NCBI RefSeq assembly: GCF_002910915.1
Contig: NZ_NEUF01000147.1
Span: 1-45,040 of the forward strand
Reading direction: 5' to 3'
DNA length: 45,040 nt
Origin: Streptomyces sp. SM10
Lineage (GTDB): Bacteria > Actinomycetota > Actinomycetes > Streptomycetales > Streptomycetaceae
The translations under genes and the position numbers were made by a program. This document shows positions 8,875 through 17,184 of this stretch, piece by piece. Under the pieces are notes generated by a model, which saw nothing but the letters and a program-made list of their open reading frames with translations, had not been told where the DNA came from and did no database searches. Each line of letters starts with the position of its first letter. Positions within the stretch are counted from its first letter, which is position 1.

Positions 8875-9504
8875 CTACGGCCGCCACGGGGCCCGGGGGC
8901 CGCCGCCCGGCCCGGGCCCGGACCCGCGTGTCTCCCGGTGGACGGTGACCTGGTCGCCGTCGTCCAGCCCGGTGGCGGGGGCGGGGGCGACGGTGTCGCC
9001 GGTGCCGACCGTGACGCCCTCCGCGTCGAGCAGCTCACCGACGTCGTCGGCGAAGGTGTGCAGGGTGCGCGACGTCCCGTCGACGCTGACGCGGACGGCC
9101 TTGTCCTGGGCGAGGAAGGCGGCGGTGCCGCCGGCCAGGACGGCGAGGACCAGCGCGCGGGGGACGAGCCGCCGCAGCCCCTCGGGCGCGCTCCGGTGCC
9201 GCCGGACCGCCCGGTGCCCGGTGGGCTGCTTCCGCACGGCCGCCGGCGGGGGCACCAGCGGGGTGTCCAGCACGGTCGGGTCGTGGACCGGGAGCAGGCC
9301 GTGCCAGGAGCCGGCGACGATCGTCCGCTCCTCGTGGAGGGAGCGGGGCGGCGCCGGGGCGGGGACCCGCACCGGCGCCGCCCCGTACGCCCACCGCCGC
9401 GCGGTGCGCGGTGACTGCCCTGCGAATGGCCCACGACGCTCCAGGAACTCCGGCTGCCGACCCCTATGCGCGGGCACGGTAGCCGAGGTTCCATCACCGT
9501 CCAA
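8875..9504 (-). pseudogene. Rpf-like (DUF348) cell-wall protein, truncated and possibly frameshifted
   Basis: The open frame of 209 aa has a TTG start at 9504. It shows one transmembrane/signal-anchor segment (LVPRALVLAVLAGGTAAFLA) followed by a single DUF348 ubiquitin-like domain (KAVRVSVDGTSRTLHTFADD onward). It then runs Gly/Pro-rich to a stop 9 bp before rsmA. In actinomycetes this slot normally holds a resuscitation-promoting factor with repeated DUF348, a G5 domain and a C-terminal Rpf transglycosylase domain. G5 and the catalytic domain are absent, and there is no room for them. The N-terminus may also be shifted: a GTG at 9434 in another frame, with GGAG upstream, reads GHSQGSHRAPRGG, which looks like the family N-terminus as I remember it. 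If non-catalytic it could still bind cell wall. Calling it a pseudogene is an inference. Confidence 0.6.
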
Positions 9505-9549
9505 AGTCGTACGATTACCTGACGTGTCGACCTGGGCCGGCCCGGAGCG

Positions 9550-10416
9550 TCAGAAGTCGAACGCCCGCGCGGTGTTGTCGTAGACGGTGGCGGCGAGGCT
9601 GTCCTCGTCGACGCCCCTCACCTCGGCCATCGCGCGGAGCGTGACCGGAACGAGGTAGGGGGCGTTGGGCCGTCCGCGGTACGGGGCGGGGGTGAGGAAG
9701 GGGGCGTCGGTCTCGACGAGCACCAGCTCGGCGGGGGCGACGGCCAGCGCGTCGCGCAGCGGCTGCGCGTTCTTGAAGGTCACGTTGCCGGCGAAGGACA
9801 TGAAGTATCCGGCCGCCGCGCAGATCCGGGCCATCTCGGCGTCCCCGGAGTAGCAGTGGAAGACGGTCCGCTCCGGCGCGCCCGCGTCGGCGAGGACGCG
9901 CAGCACGTCCTCGTGGGCCTCGCGGTCATGGATGACCAGGGCCTTGCCGTGGCGCTTGGCGATCTCGATGTGAGCGCGGAAGGACTCCTCCTGGGAGGCG
10001 ATGCCCTCGGGGCCCGTACGGAAGAAGTCGAGGCCGGTCTCGCCGACGGCGCGTACGTGGGGGAGGGCGGCGAGCGCGTCGATCTCGGCGAGCGCCTCGT
10101 CGAGCGCCGCCTTCCCGCCGGGCTCGCGGGCCCCCTGGCGGGCCGTGCCCTCGGGGTCCCCGTGCACGATGCGGGGCGCCTCGTTGGGGTGCAGGGCCAC
10201 GGCGGCGTGCACGGACGGGTGGGCGGCCGCGGTCTCGGCGGCCCAGTGCGAGCCCTTCACGTCGCAGCCCACCTGGACGACGGCGGTCACGTTGACCGCC
10301 GCGGCGCGGGCCAGGCCCTCCTCGACGGTTCCGTCCTGCATGTCCAGATGGGTGTGTGAATCGGCGACCGGAACCCGGAGGGGTTCGGGGAGCGGCGGGG
10401 CGTCGGTACGGCTCAT
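9550..10416 (-). CDS. TatD family metal-dependent hydrolase (DNase)
   Basis: A 288-aa amidohydrolase-fold enzyme of the TatD family, usually a Mg-dependent 3'-5' DNase. The metal motifs appear in order: DSHTHLD, GETGLDF, a central HDREAHED region, an FHCYSG segment and the terminal VETDAPFL. ATG 10416 is preferred over a longer upstream frame because the family begins just before the HxH motif. It opens the tatD, rpf-like, rsmA, ispE run, with 45 bp to the next frame. Confidence 0.92.
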   Translation of the reverse strand: MSRTDAPPLPEPLRVPVADSHTHLDMQDGTVEEGLARAAAVNVTAVVQVGCDVKGSHWAAETAAAHPSVHAAVALHPNEAPRIVHGDPEGTARQGAREPGGKAALDEALAEIDALAALPHVRAVGETGLDFFRTGPEGIASQEESFRAHIEIAKRHGKALVIHDREAHEDVLRVLADAGAPERTVFHCYSGDAEMARICAAAGYFMSFAGNVTFKNAQPLRDALAVAPAELVLVETDAPFLTPAPYRGRPNAPYLVPVTLRAMAEVRGVDEDSLAATVYDNTARAFDF

Positions 10417-10429
10417 GCCCCCGACTCTA

Positions 10430-10447
10430 CGAGGGCACGGGCCCTCG
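10430..10447 (-). terminator. hairpin between the zinc-ribbon gene and tatD
   Basis: CGAGGGC and GCCCTCG form a perfect 7-bp stem with loop ACGG. It lies 21 bp after the zinc-ribbon stop on the minus strand and 14 bp before the tatD ATG. It could terminate the upstream transcript or attenuate tatD. Confidence 0.45.
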
Positions 10448-10467
10448 CTCACCGCCGGTGGGCGGGC

Positions 10468-10845
10468 TCACCGACGGTGGAAGGGGCGCAGCAGATCGGA
10501 CAGCTGCCAGTGGTGCGTGGCGGTCCCGGAGGACGGCACGGCGGTGGCGGCGATCCTGTCCGCCCCGGCCTCCGGAGGTGCGGTCTTTTGGGGCTGGAGC
10601 AGCCGCTGGACGGTGGAGACCCGGCCGGCGCGCATGATCCGGACCACATGGCCGCCACAGTTGGTGCAGGTCGGGGTGGACAACGGTGAGGGGACCCGCT
10701 CTCCGTCCGCCTTGTACACGACGAAGGCGTTGCCCGAGCCGTCGACGTGGTGCTCTATCTCGTAGGCCTGTTCCCAGCCGTGTCCGCACCGCATACAGGC
10801 GAAGGCGTACGCCTCGTGCACGGTGGTTGCTGCGATCTCACTCAT
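10468..10845 (-). CDS. small zinc-ribbon protein of unknown function
   Basis: A 125-aa protein with two CxxC pairs, CMRCGHGWEQAYEIEHH near residue 18 and CTNCGGHVVRIMR near residue 60. They are spaced as expected for one zinc ribbon split by a beta-rich insert. The C-terminal half is Pro/Ala-rich and ends in basic residues. There is no signal peptide or membrane segment. I do not recognise a specific function; nucleic-acid or protein binding is a guess. ATG 10845 is supported by GAGGAG 5 nt upstream. A nested palindrome and tandem repeat lie immediately upstream of that site. Confidence 0.8.
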   Translation of the reverse strand: MSEIAATTVHEAYAFACMRCGHGWEQAYEIEHHVDGSGNAFVVYKADGERVPSPLSTPTCTNCGGHVVRIMRAGRVSTVQRLLQPQKTAPPEAGADRIAATAVPSSGTATHHWQLSDLLRPFHRR

Positions 10846-10855
10846 GCCTGCTCCT

Positions 10856-10891
10856 CTTGTCCGATGGACAAGCACTCCGGACAAGCACTCC
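10856..10891. promoter_or_regulatory. palindrome plus 13-bp tandem repeat upstream of the zinc-ribbon gene
   Basis: CTTGTCC-GAT-GGACAAG (10856-10872) is a perfect palindrome. Its right arm begins two perfect tandem copies of GGACAAGCACTCC (10866-10878 and 10879-10891). Thus three GGACAA half-sites sit directly upstream of the ribosome-binding site. This arrangement suggests an operator, or a replication-slippage duplication of one. Confidence 0.45.
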
Positions 10892-10980
10892 GGATGATGC
10901 GTGCCACCTCAAGTGGACGCCTTCACCCGGGGGCGGCGCACCAGGTCTGCCGAGTGTTGGAACGGTTTTGGCCGATCCGT

Positions 10981-11036
10981 GGGCAAAGGGCCCGGTACGC
11001 GGCTTGCGCTTTACGTTTCAGGCTAGTCCTTTGCCC
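10981..11036. repeat. 9-bp inverted repeat spanning the rsmI 3' end
   Basis: GGGCAAAGG (10981-10989) and CCTTTGCCC (11028-11036) are perfect complements separated by 38 nt that include the rsmI stop codon. It could form a long-range terminator stem in the rsmI transcript. The large loop makes this uncertain. Confidence 0.35.
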
Positions 11037-11902
11037 TGATCCTGGCCGGTCCGAGCCGCGTTCTTTGCCGCGACCACCGCATCGAACACCTCGCGCTTGG
11101 GCAGCCCGGCCTCGGCGGCGACCGCCGCGATCGCCTCCTTGCGCCGCTCCCCCGCCTCCTCGCGCACCTGCACCCTGCGCACCAGCTCCTCGGCGTCCAG
11201 TTCCTCGCCGGACTCCGTGGCGCCCTCGACGACGACGGTGATCTCGCCGCGCACGCCCTCGGCCGCCCAGAGGGCCAGGTCGCCCAGCGGGCCGCGCTTC
11301 ACCTCTTCGTACGTCTTGGTCAGCTCCCGGCACACGGCGGCCCTGCGGTCGGCCCCGAAGACCTCGGCCATCGCGGCGAGGGTGTCGTCCAGCCGGTGCG
11401 GGGCCTCGAAGAAGACCATGGTGCGGCGTTCGCCGGCGACCTCGCGCAGCTTTCCGAGGCGCTCGCCCGCCTTGCGCGGCAGGAAGCCCTCGAAGCAGAA
11501 GCGGTCCACGGGCAGGGCGGACAGCGCGAGCGCGGTCAGCACGGCGGAGGGGCCGGGCACGGCGGTCACCTTGATGTCCTGCTCCACGGCGGCGGCGACG
11601 AGCCGGTAGCCGGGGTCGGAGACGGACGGCATCCCCGCGTCGGTGACGAGCAGGACGCGCGCACCGCCGGCCAGCGCCTCGACGAGTTCGGGCGTACGCG
11701 CCGACTCGTTGCCCTCGAAGTAGGACACGACACGCCCTGTCGTGTGGATGCCCAGGGCCTGGGTGAGCCGGCGCAGCCGCCGGGTGTCCTCGGCGGCCAC
11801 GACGTCGGCCGTCTCCAGCTCGGCGGCGAGCCGTGGCGGGGCGTCCGCGACGTCACCGATGGGGGTCCCTGCGAGTACGAGCGTTCCAGTCGTTCCAGTC
11901 AC
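11018..11902 (-). CDS. rsmI: 16S rRNA (cytidine1402-2'-O)-methyltransferase
   Basis: A 294-aa SAM-dependent methyltransferase of the tetrapyrrole-methylase fold that 2'-O-methylates C1402 in the 16S decoding centre. Diagnostic motifs are LVLAGTPIGD at the N-terminus, YFEGNESARTPEL, and VTDAGMPSVSDPG in the cofactor pocket, then a helical C-terminus. I prefer the GTG at 11902 because GGGAGG lies 9 nt upstream. An ATG at 11911 directly abuts that site, with no spacing. The gene is divergent from pmt, and the starts are about 60 bp apart. Confidence 0.93.
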   Translation of the reverse strand: MTGTTGTLVLAGTPIGDVADAPPRLAAELETADVVAAEDTRRLRRLTQALGIHTTGRVVSYFEGNESARTPELVEALAGGARVLLVTDAGMPSVSDPGYRLVAAAVEQDIKVTAVPGPSAVLTALALSALPVDRFCFEGFLPRKAGERLGKLREVAGERRTMVFFEAPHRLDDTLAAMAEVFGADRRAAVCRELTKTYEEVKRGPLGDLALWAAEGVRGEITVVVEGATESGEELDAEELVRRVQVREEAGERRKEAIAAVAAEAGLPKREVFDAVVAAKNAARTGQDQGKGLA

Positions 11903-11952
11903 ATCGGCCATCCTCCCAGCACGGGCGGCACCACTCGCACAGATGCGTTCCC

Positions 11953-11958
11953 TACGAT
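11953..11958 (+). promoter_or_regulatory. TACGAT -10-like box for pmt
   Basis: TACGAT ends 6 nt before the GTG start of pmt, and no ribosome-binding site lies between. This fits a leaderless transcript starting at or near the GTG. No good -35 is visible. Confidence 0.45.
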
Positions 11959-11964
11959 GGCGCG

Positions 11965-13731
11965 GTGACGAGTACTGCGCCCGAGGCCCAGCAGGGCAAT
12001 GACGCCGGGGACGGCCCCGGCGACCAGCAGCCTTCCTGGCAGCGGCGGCTGCGCCGCTTCGGCCATTCCCCACGGCCGGAGACGGGGCTGCGCGAGCGTC
12101 TGGTCCCGCCCTACAGCCGCCCCGGCCGCCAGTTCTGGAACGTGGTCGCGGTGCCGCCGGCGCTCGCCGGGCGCCTGGTGCGCTGGTCCGCCTGGGGCGG
12201 GCCCCTGCTGGTCGCCCTGGTGGCCGGGGTGCTGCGCTTCTGGAACCTCGGCAGCCCGAAGGCGGTGATATTCGACGAGACGTACTACGCCAAGGACGCC
12301 TGGGCGCTGATCAACCAGGGCTACGAGGGTTCCTGGCCGAAGGACATCGACAAGCAGATCCTCAGCGACCCCTCCTCGGTGGACATCCCGGTCGACCCGG
12401 GTTACGTCGTCCATCCGCCGGTCGGCAAGTGGATCATCGGGATCGGTGAGCAGCTCTTCGGCTTCACCCCGTTCGGCTGGCGCTTCATGGTGGCGCTCCT
12501 CGGCACCCTCTCGGTCCTGATGCTGTGCCGCATCGGCCGCCGGCTGTTCCGCTCGACCTTCCTGGGCTGCCTCGCGGGCACTCTGCTGGCCGTGGACGGG
12601 CTGCACTTCGTGATGAGCCGCACGGCGCTGCTCGACCTGGTGCTGATGTTCTTCGTGCTGGCGGCGTTCGGCTGCTTCCTCATCGACCGCGACTGGGCCC
12701 GCCGCAAGCTGGCCGCGGCGCTGCCGGTCGACGAGGAGGGGCTCCTGCGCCCGGACGCGCACCTCGCGGAAACGCTCCGCCTCGGGTGGCGCCCGTGGCG
12801 GATCGCGGCCGGGCTGATGCTCGGTCTTGCCTTCGCCACGAAGTGGAACGGGCTCTACATCCTGGCCGCGTTCGGCGTGATGGCGGTGGTCTGGGACGTC
12901 GGCGCGCGGCGGACGGCGGGCGCCGTGCAGCCCTACCGTGCGGTGCTGCTGCGGGACCTGCTGCCCGCGTTCGTCTCCACGGTGCCGGTCGCCCTCGGCA
13001 CGTACCTCGTCTCGTGGACCGGCTGGATCGTCACGGACAAGGGCTACTACCGCAACTGGGCGGCCACCCAGGGCAAGGGCGGCAGCTGGACCTGGCTCCC
13101 TGACTGGCTGCGCAGCCTGTGGCACTACGAGTACCAGGTCTACGAGTTCCACGTCGGCCTGACCTCCGGGCACACCTACCAGTCCAATCCGTGGAGCTGG
13201 ATCGTCCTGGGCCGGCCCGTCTCGTACTTCTACGAGGAGCAGACGGGCTGCCTCACCTCCGAGACGCGCAAGTGCGCCCGCGAGGTCCTGGCGCTGGGTA
13301 CCCCGCTGCTCTGGTGGGCGGCGTGCGTGGCCCTCCTGTACGTGCTGTGGCGCTGGTTCTTCCGCCGCGACTGGCGGGCGGGCGCGATCGCGTGCGGGGT
13401 GGCGGCGGGCTGGGTGCCCTGGTTCTTCTACCAGGAGCGGACGATCTTCCTCTTCTACGCGGTCGTCTTCGTGCCGTTCCTCTGCCTGGCGGTCACGATG
13501 ACGATCGGCGCCCTCCTGGGCCCGGCGGCCGGCACGGGCACCAGACACCGCCTGGGCCTGGAGAAGGCCGATCCCACGGGCGACCGGAGACGCACCCTGG
13601 GCGCGATCGCGGCAGGGGTGCTGGTGCTGCTGATCGTCTGGAACTTCATCTACTTCTGGCCGCTCTACACGGGCACGTCGATCCCGGACACGTCCTGGCG
13701 CGACCGGATGTGGCTGGACACGTGGGTGTAG
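11965..13731 (+). CDS. pmt: dolichyl-phosphate-mannose--protein O-mannosyltransferase (GT39)
   Basis: A 588-aa polytopic membrane protein that transfers mannose from polyprenyl phosphate mannose to Ser/Thr of exported proteins. The Asp-Glu pair in the first extracytoplasmic loop, seen in FDETYYAKDAW (D104, E105), is the catalytic signature of the PMT family. Roughly ten hydrophobic helices follow, with family motifs such as HPPVGKW, FVMSRTALLDLVLMFF and the C-terminal YQERTIFLFYAVVFVPF. The start is taken as GTG 11965, preceded by a TACGAT box and no Shine-Dalgarno. The upstream in-frame extension is not protein-like. In Streptomyces the homologue is needed for phage phiC31 infection and envelope integrity (known of the family). 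Confidence 0.93.
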   Translation: MTSTAPEAQQGNDAGDGPGDQQPSWQRRLRRFGHSPRPETGLRERLVPPYSRPGRQFWNVVAVPPALAGRLVRWSAWGGPLLVALVAGVLRFWNLGSPKAVIFDETYYAKDAWALINQGYEGSWPKDIDKQILSDPSSVDIPVDPGYVVHPPVGKWIIGIGEQLFGFTPFGWRFMVALLGTLSVLMLCRIGRRLFRSTFLGCLAGTLLAVDGLHFVMSRTALLDLVLMFFVLAAFGCFLIDRDWARRKLAAALPVDEEGLLRPDAHLAETLRLGWRPWRIAAGLMLGLAFATKWNGLYILAAFGVMAVVWDVGARRTAGAVQPYRAVLLRDLLPAFVSTVPVALGTYLVSWTGWIVTDKGYYRNWAATQGKGGSWTWLPDWLRSLWHYEYQVYEFHVGLTSGHTYQSNPWSWIVLGRPVSYFYEEQTGCLTSETRKCAREVLALGTPLLWWAACVALLYVLWRWFFRRDWRAGAIACGVAAGWVPWFFYQERTIFLFYAVVFVPFLCLAVTMTIGALLGPAAGTGTRHRLGLEKADPTGDRRRTLGAIAAGVLVLLIVWNFIYFWPLYTGTSIPDTSWRDRMWLDTWV

Positions 13732-13916
13732 CGGGGAGAGGCACGATGGGGCGCGTCCTGAGGGTGCCCCCATCGGCGGCCGGGGCGGAGAGCGTCCTGC
13801 GCGGTACGTCCGGGCCTGGGCGCGGGTTGGCGAGAAAGCGCTATCCAGGGTGCGTCGCGGTCCGGTAACAACCTCCTCAGAGACCCCTGTTGTCCCGTAG
13901 GGTGCCCAGGGAAGCG

Positions 13917-13938
13917 TCTCTTGAACACGTTCAAGAGA
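13917..13938. promoter_or_regulatory. 22-bp palindrome upstream of the penicillin-binding protein gene
   Basis: TCTCTTGAAC and GTTCAAGAGA are perfect 10-bp arms around a 2-bp centre (AC). The palindrome ends 25 bp upstream of the ATG and just before the GGGGAGGGGG ribosome-binding site. The tight centre and length look like a dimeric repressor operator. A leader hairpin is the alternative. Confidence 0.55.
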
Positions 13939-13963
13939 ACTCCTGGGGAGGGGGACAGCGCAG

Positions 13964-15598
13964 ATGCGCAGTGGAGCGAAGGTCGCGATCGTCGGCGGAG
14001 TGTTCGTACTGGTGGCCGGAGGGCTCGGGTACGGCGTGTACGACGTGGTGCTGGGTGGTGACGGGGGCGGGGACACCGAGACGGCCGCCGCGTCGTCCGA
14101 GGTGAAGACCGGGCCGCCGGGCAAGGAGGAGATCGAGGAGACCGCCAAGGGCTTCCTCGCGGCGTGGGCGTCCGGTGACGCGCAGGCCGCCGCAGGGCTC
14201 ACGAACAACGAGTCCGTCGCCGAGCCGGTACTGGCCGGGTACGCCGACGACGCGCACGTCACCGAGGCCGTGATCACACCGGGGCCCGCCGTCGGCACGA
14301 AGGTGCCCTACACGGTGAAGGCGACGGTGTCCTACGAGGGGAAGACCAAGCCCTGGTCGTACTCCTCGGAACTCGCCGTCGTGCGGGGGCTGACGACCGG
14401 GAAGGCGCTCGTCGACTGGGAGCCCACGGTGATCCATCCGGAGCTGACCGAGGGCGCCACGCTGAGGACCGGCGAGTCCTCGACGGCGGCGATCGAGGCC
14501 GTCGACCACAACGGCAAGGTGCTGGACAAGGAGACGTACCCGTCGCTCGGGCCGATCCTGGACAGCCTGCGTAAGAAGTACGGCGACACCACCGGCGGCT
14601 CTCCCGGGATCGAGACCTGGATCGAGCCCGCGGACGAACAGCTGCCGGACACCACGCTGCTGACGCTCGCCAAGGGGAAGCCCGGCAAGCTCCAAACCAC
14701 GCTCGACGCGGACGCGCAGGCGGCCGCCGAGAAGGCGGTCAAGCAGTTCAGCGGAGCGTCGGTGGTCGCCGTGCGGCCGTCCACCGGATCGATCCGCGCC
14801 GTGGCCAACAACCCGGCGACCGGCTTCAACGCGGCGATGCAGGGCCAGCAGGCGCCCGGCTCCACCCTGAAGATCATGACGGCCGCGATGCTCATCGAGA
14901 AGGGCATCACCTCGGCGACCAGCCCGATCGAGTGCCCCAAGGACGTCATGTACCAGGGGAACACCTTCCACAACCTGGACTACTTCTCGCTGCCGGACTC
15001 GGACACGTTCACCACGAGCTTCGCCCGTTCCTGCAACACGGCCTTCATCAAGAAGATCGACGACGTGCACGACGACGCCGCCCTCGCCAAGGAGGCGCGT
15101 GACGTCTTCGGGATCGGCCTGGACTGGAAGACCGGCGTGGTCTCCTGGGACGGCAGCGTGCCCGAGGAGAGCGGCGGCGTGGCCGCGGCCCAGTACATAG
15201 GCCAGGGCACCGTGCAGATGAACGCGCTCAACATCGCGTCCATCACGGCGACCGCCCGCAACGGGACGTTCCGTCAGCCCGTGATCGTCCCGCAGTCCCT
15301 GGACGACCGCCCGCTCGCCACCGCCTCGCGCTCGCTGTCGCCGAACGTCACCCGGCAGCTGAACGACATGATGCGGGCCACCGCCTCCTGGGGCACCGGC
15401 AAGGCCGCCATGGCCTCGGTCGGCGGCGACAAGGGCGCCAAGACCGGATCGGCCGAGGTCGACGGGCAGGGCACGTCCAACAGCTGGTTCACCGGCTTCA
15501 GCGACGACCTCGCGGCAGCGGCGGTCGTCCAGTCCGGCGGCCACGGCGGCGATGCGGCCGGCCCGGTGGTGGCGGCGGTGCTGCGCGCCGGGTCCTGA
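13964..15598 (+). CDS. penicillin-binding transpeptidase with NTF2-like domain
   Basis: A 544-aa class-B-type PBP that cross-links peptidoglycan outside the membrane. A basic start and a single N-terminal anchor (AIVGGVFVLVAGGLGYGVY) precede an NTF2-like (MecA-N) domain at about 55-160. A dimerisation/linker region and the transpeptidase domain follow. Catalytic motifs are SxxK at S300-K303 (STLK), SxN at S356-N358 (SCN) and KTGS at 493-496. There is no glycosyltransferase domain. It is monocistronic, with a 22-bp palindrome in front and a 16-bp terminator stem behind. Streptomyces genomes carry several such PBPs linked to growth or sporulation septation; which class this is cannot be read from the sequence alone. 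Confidence 0.93.
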   Translation: MRSGAKVAIVGGVFVLVAGGLGYGVYDVVLGGDGGGDTETAAASSEVKTGPPGKEEIEETAKGFLAAWASGDAQAAAGLTNNESVAEPVLAGYADDAHVTEAVITPGPAVGTKVPYTVKATVSYEGKTKPWSYSSELAVVRGLTTGKALVDWEPTVIHPELTEGATLRTGESSTAAIEAVDHNGKVLDKETYPSLGPILDSLRKKYGDTTGGSPGIETWIEPADEQLPDTTLLTLAKGKPGKLQTTLDADAQAAAEKAVKQFSGASVVAVRPSTGSIRAVANNPATGFNAAMQGQQAPGSTLKIMTAAMLIEKGITSATSPIECPKDVMYQGNTFHNLDYFSLPDSDTFTTSFARSCNTAFIKKIDDVHDDAALAKEARDVFGIGLDWKTGVVSWDGSVPEESGGVAAAQYIGQGTVQMNALNIASITATARNGTFRQPVIVPQSLDDRPLATASRSLSPNVTRQLNDMMRATASWGTGKAAMASVGGDKGAKTGSAEVDGQGTSNSWFTGFSDDLAAAAVVQSGGHGGDAAGPVVAAVLRAGS

Positions 15599-15616
15599 AC
15601 ACGCACGACCACAGCG

Positions 15617-15653
15617 GGCCGGGCCGGAGGCGGATCACGCCTCCGGCCCGGCC
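15617..15653 (+). terminator. strong terminator hairpin after the PBP gene
   Basis: GGCCGGGCCGGAGGCG and CGCCTCCGGCCCGGCC form a perfect 16-bp stem with loop GATCA, 18 bp after the PBP stop. A short TGCTTCC follows instead of a U-tract. Confidence 0.85.
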
Positions 15654-15747
15654 TGCTTCCCGCCGTCGTCCCGCCCCCGTCGCCGTCGCGCGGCGACAGC
15701 CTCATCGATGTGGTGCGCGCCCGGCCCGGTTCAGTAGCGTGCGGGGC

Positions 15748-16257
15748 ATGAGCACTTCCGACGCCACCCCGGCCACGGCCCCGTCCGATGCCCACCCCCG
15801 GTTCGCCGAAGCCCTGCGGGAGCTGGGTCTCGACGTCGAGGTACGCCGCTTCCCCGACGCCACCCGCACCGCGGTCGAGGCCGCCGCGGCGATCGGCTGC
15901 GAGCTCAGCCAGATCGTCAAGTCCCTGATCTTCGAGGCGGACGGCGTGCCGGTCCTGGTCCTGATGGACGGTGCGTCGCGGGTGGACCTGGAGCTCGTGC
16001 GGGGCGAGCTGGGCGCCGGGAAGGTCGAGCGGGCGCGGGCCGACCTCGTCAGGGAGACCACCGGATACGCGATCGGCGGCGTGCCGCCCTTCGGCCACCG
16101 CACGAAGACCCGGGTGCTGGCCGACCGCGGGCTGCTCTCCCACCCGGTGGTGTGGGCGGCGGCCGGCCACCCGCACGCCGTCTTCCGGCTCGATCCCGCC
16201 ACCCTCGTCGACCTCGCGGGCGGCACCCTCGTGGACGTACGCGAGCGGAACGCGTGA
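15748..16257 (+). CDS. YbaK/EbsC-type aminoacyl-tRNA deacylase
   Basis: A 169-aa protein with the YbaK/ProX editing fold, which hydrolyses mischarged aminoacyl-tRNAs such as Cys-tRNA(Pro) in trans. Visible family features are a low-complexity N-terminus, the EAAAAIGCELSQIVKSLIF segment carrying the conserved Lys, and the GGVPPFGH loop that lines the active site. The ATG at 15748 is the likely start; a GTG three codons earlier is possible. A TAGCGT box ends 7 nt upstream, hinting at a leaderless mRNA. The stop overlaps the transporter start by GTGA. The amino-acid specificity is not readable from the sequence. Confidence 0.88.
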   Translation: MSTSDATPATAPSDAHPRFAEALRELGLDVEVRRFPDATRTAVEAAAAIGCELSQIVKSLIFEADGVPVLVLMDGASRVDLELVRGELGAGKVERARADLVRETTGYAIGGVPPFGHRTKTRVLADRGLLSHPVVWAAAGHPHAVFRLDPATLVDLAGGTLVDVRERNA

Positions 16258-17105
16258 CCCCACTGGTGGCGGCGGCCGTCCTGGCCGCCGCGTTCACGCA
16301 CGCCGGCTGGAACGCGATCGCCCACGCCATACGCGACCAGCTGCTGTCCTTCACCCTCATCTCCGGCGGCGGGGTGCTGATCGGGCTCCTGCTGGCCTGC
16401 TTCGCCCCGCTCCCGGCCGCGGGCGCCTGGCCCTACCTGCTCGTCTCGGCGGCCCTGCACGTGGCGTACATGGTGCTGCTGATGCGGTCGTTCACCCTGG
16501 GCGACTTCGGCCAGATGTATCCGATCGCCCGCGGGACGGCTCCGCTCGTCGTGACGGTCCTGGCCGCCGTCTTCCTCGGCGAGCGCCCGGACGCCTGGGC
16601 GACGGCGGGCGTCGCCGTGGCCTCGGCGGGGCTCGTCGGGCTGGCCCTGTGGGGCATCCGCGGCTCCGGCGAGCGCCCCCACTGGCCGGCGATCCTGGCG
16701 GCCCTCGCCACGGGGCTGGCCATCGCCGGGTACACCACGGTCGACGGGGCCGGGGTGCGCGCCTCCGGAACCCCGCTCGGCTACGTCGCCTGGCTGATGA
16801 TCTTCGAGGGGATCGCCATCCCCACGTACGCGTTCTGGCGGCGCCGGGGCGAACTGATCCCCCAGCTCGCCCCGTTCGCCGCGCGGGGCCTCCTCGGCGC
16901 CGCGCTGTCGGTCACCGCGTACGGTCTCGTCCTGTGGGCCCAGACGAAGGCCCCGCTCGCCCCGATCGCCGCCCTGCGCGAGTCCTCGATCATCGTCGGC
17001 GCCGCGATCGGCGCGGTGTTCTTCAAGGAGCGTTTCGGGGCGCCACGAATCGCGGCCGCCGGTCTGATGGTGGTGGGCATCGGGCTGATGCTGCACACGA
17101 GCTGA
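16254..17105 (+). CDS. EamA/DMT family transporter
   Basis: A 283-aa integral membrane protein with about ten hydrophobic helices and the internal two-fold EamA repeat. An example is the MYPIARGTAPLVVTVLAAVFLGER segment in the first half, echoed by ALRESSIIVGAAIGAVFFKER in the second. DMT carriers export amino acids, metabolites or drugs by proton exchange. Its substrate is unknown. The GTG start at 16254 overlaps the deacylase stop by 4 nt, so it is cotranslated, but the pairing does not reveal a substrate. Confidence 0.88.
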   Translation: MTPLVAAAVLAAAFTHAGWNAIAHAIRDQLLSFTLISGGGVLIGLLLACFAPLPAAGAWPYLLVSAALHVAYMVLLMRSFTLGDFGQMYPIARGTAPLVVTVLAAVFLGERPDAWATAGVAVASAGLVGLALWGIRGSGERPHWPAILAALATGLAIAGYTTVDGAGVRASGTPLGYVAWLMIFEGIAIPTYAFWRRRGELIPQLAPFAARGLLGAALSVTAYGLVLWAQTKAPLAPIAALRESSIIVGAAIGAVFFKERFGAPRIAAAGLMVVGIGLMLHTS

Positions 17106-17132
17106 GCGGCACTCGGGCGTGGACGTCACCGC

Positions 17133-17165
17133 CGCCGGATCGCCAGGGCACCTGGCGATCCGGCG
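17133..17165. terminator. bidirectional terminator hairpin between convergent genes
   Basis: CGCCGGATCGCCAGG and CCTGGCGATCCGGCG form a perfect 15-bp stem with loop GCA. It lies between the convergent transporter and SDR stop codons and can serve both transcripts. Confidence 0.85.
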
Positions 17166-17184
17166 TCCTGCCGCGAACGCGGGT

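Noticed and set aside
11899..14298. Long minus-strand open frame opposite pmt
   Set aside because: The opposite strand encodes a clear O-mannosyltransferase with conserved motifs; this frame is low-complexity and lacks a credible start.
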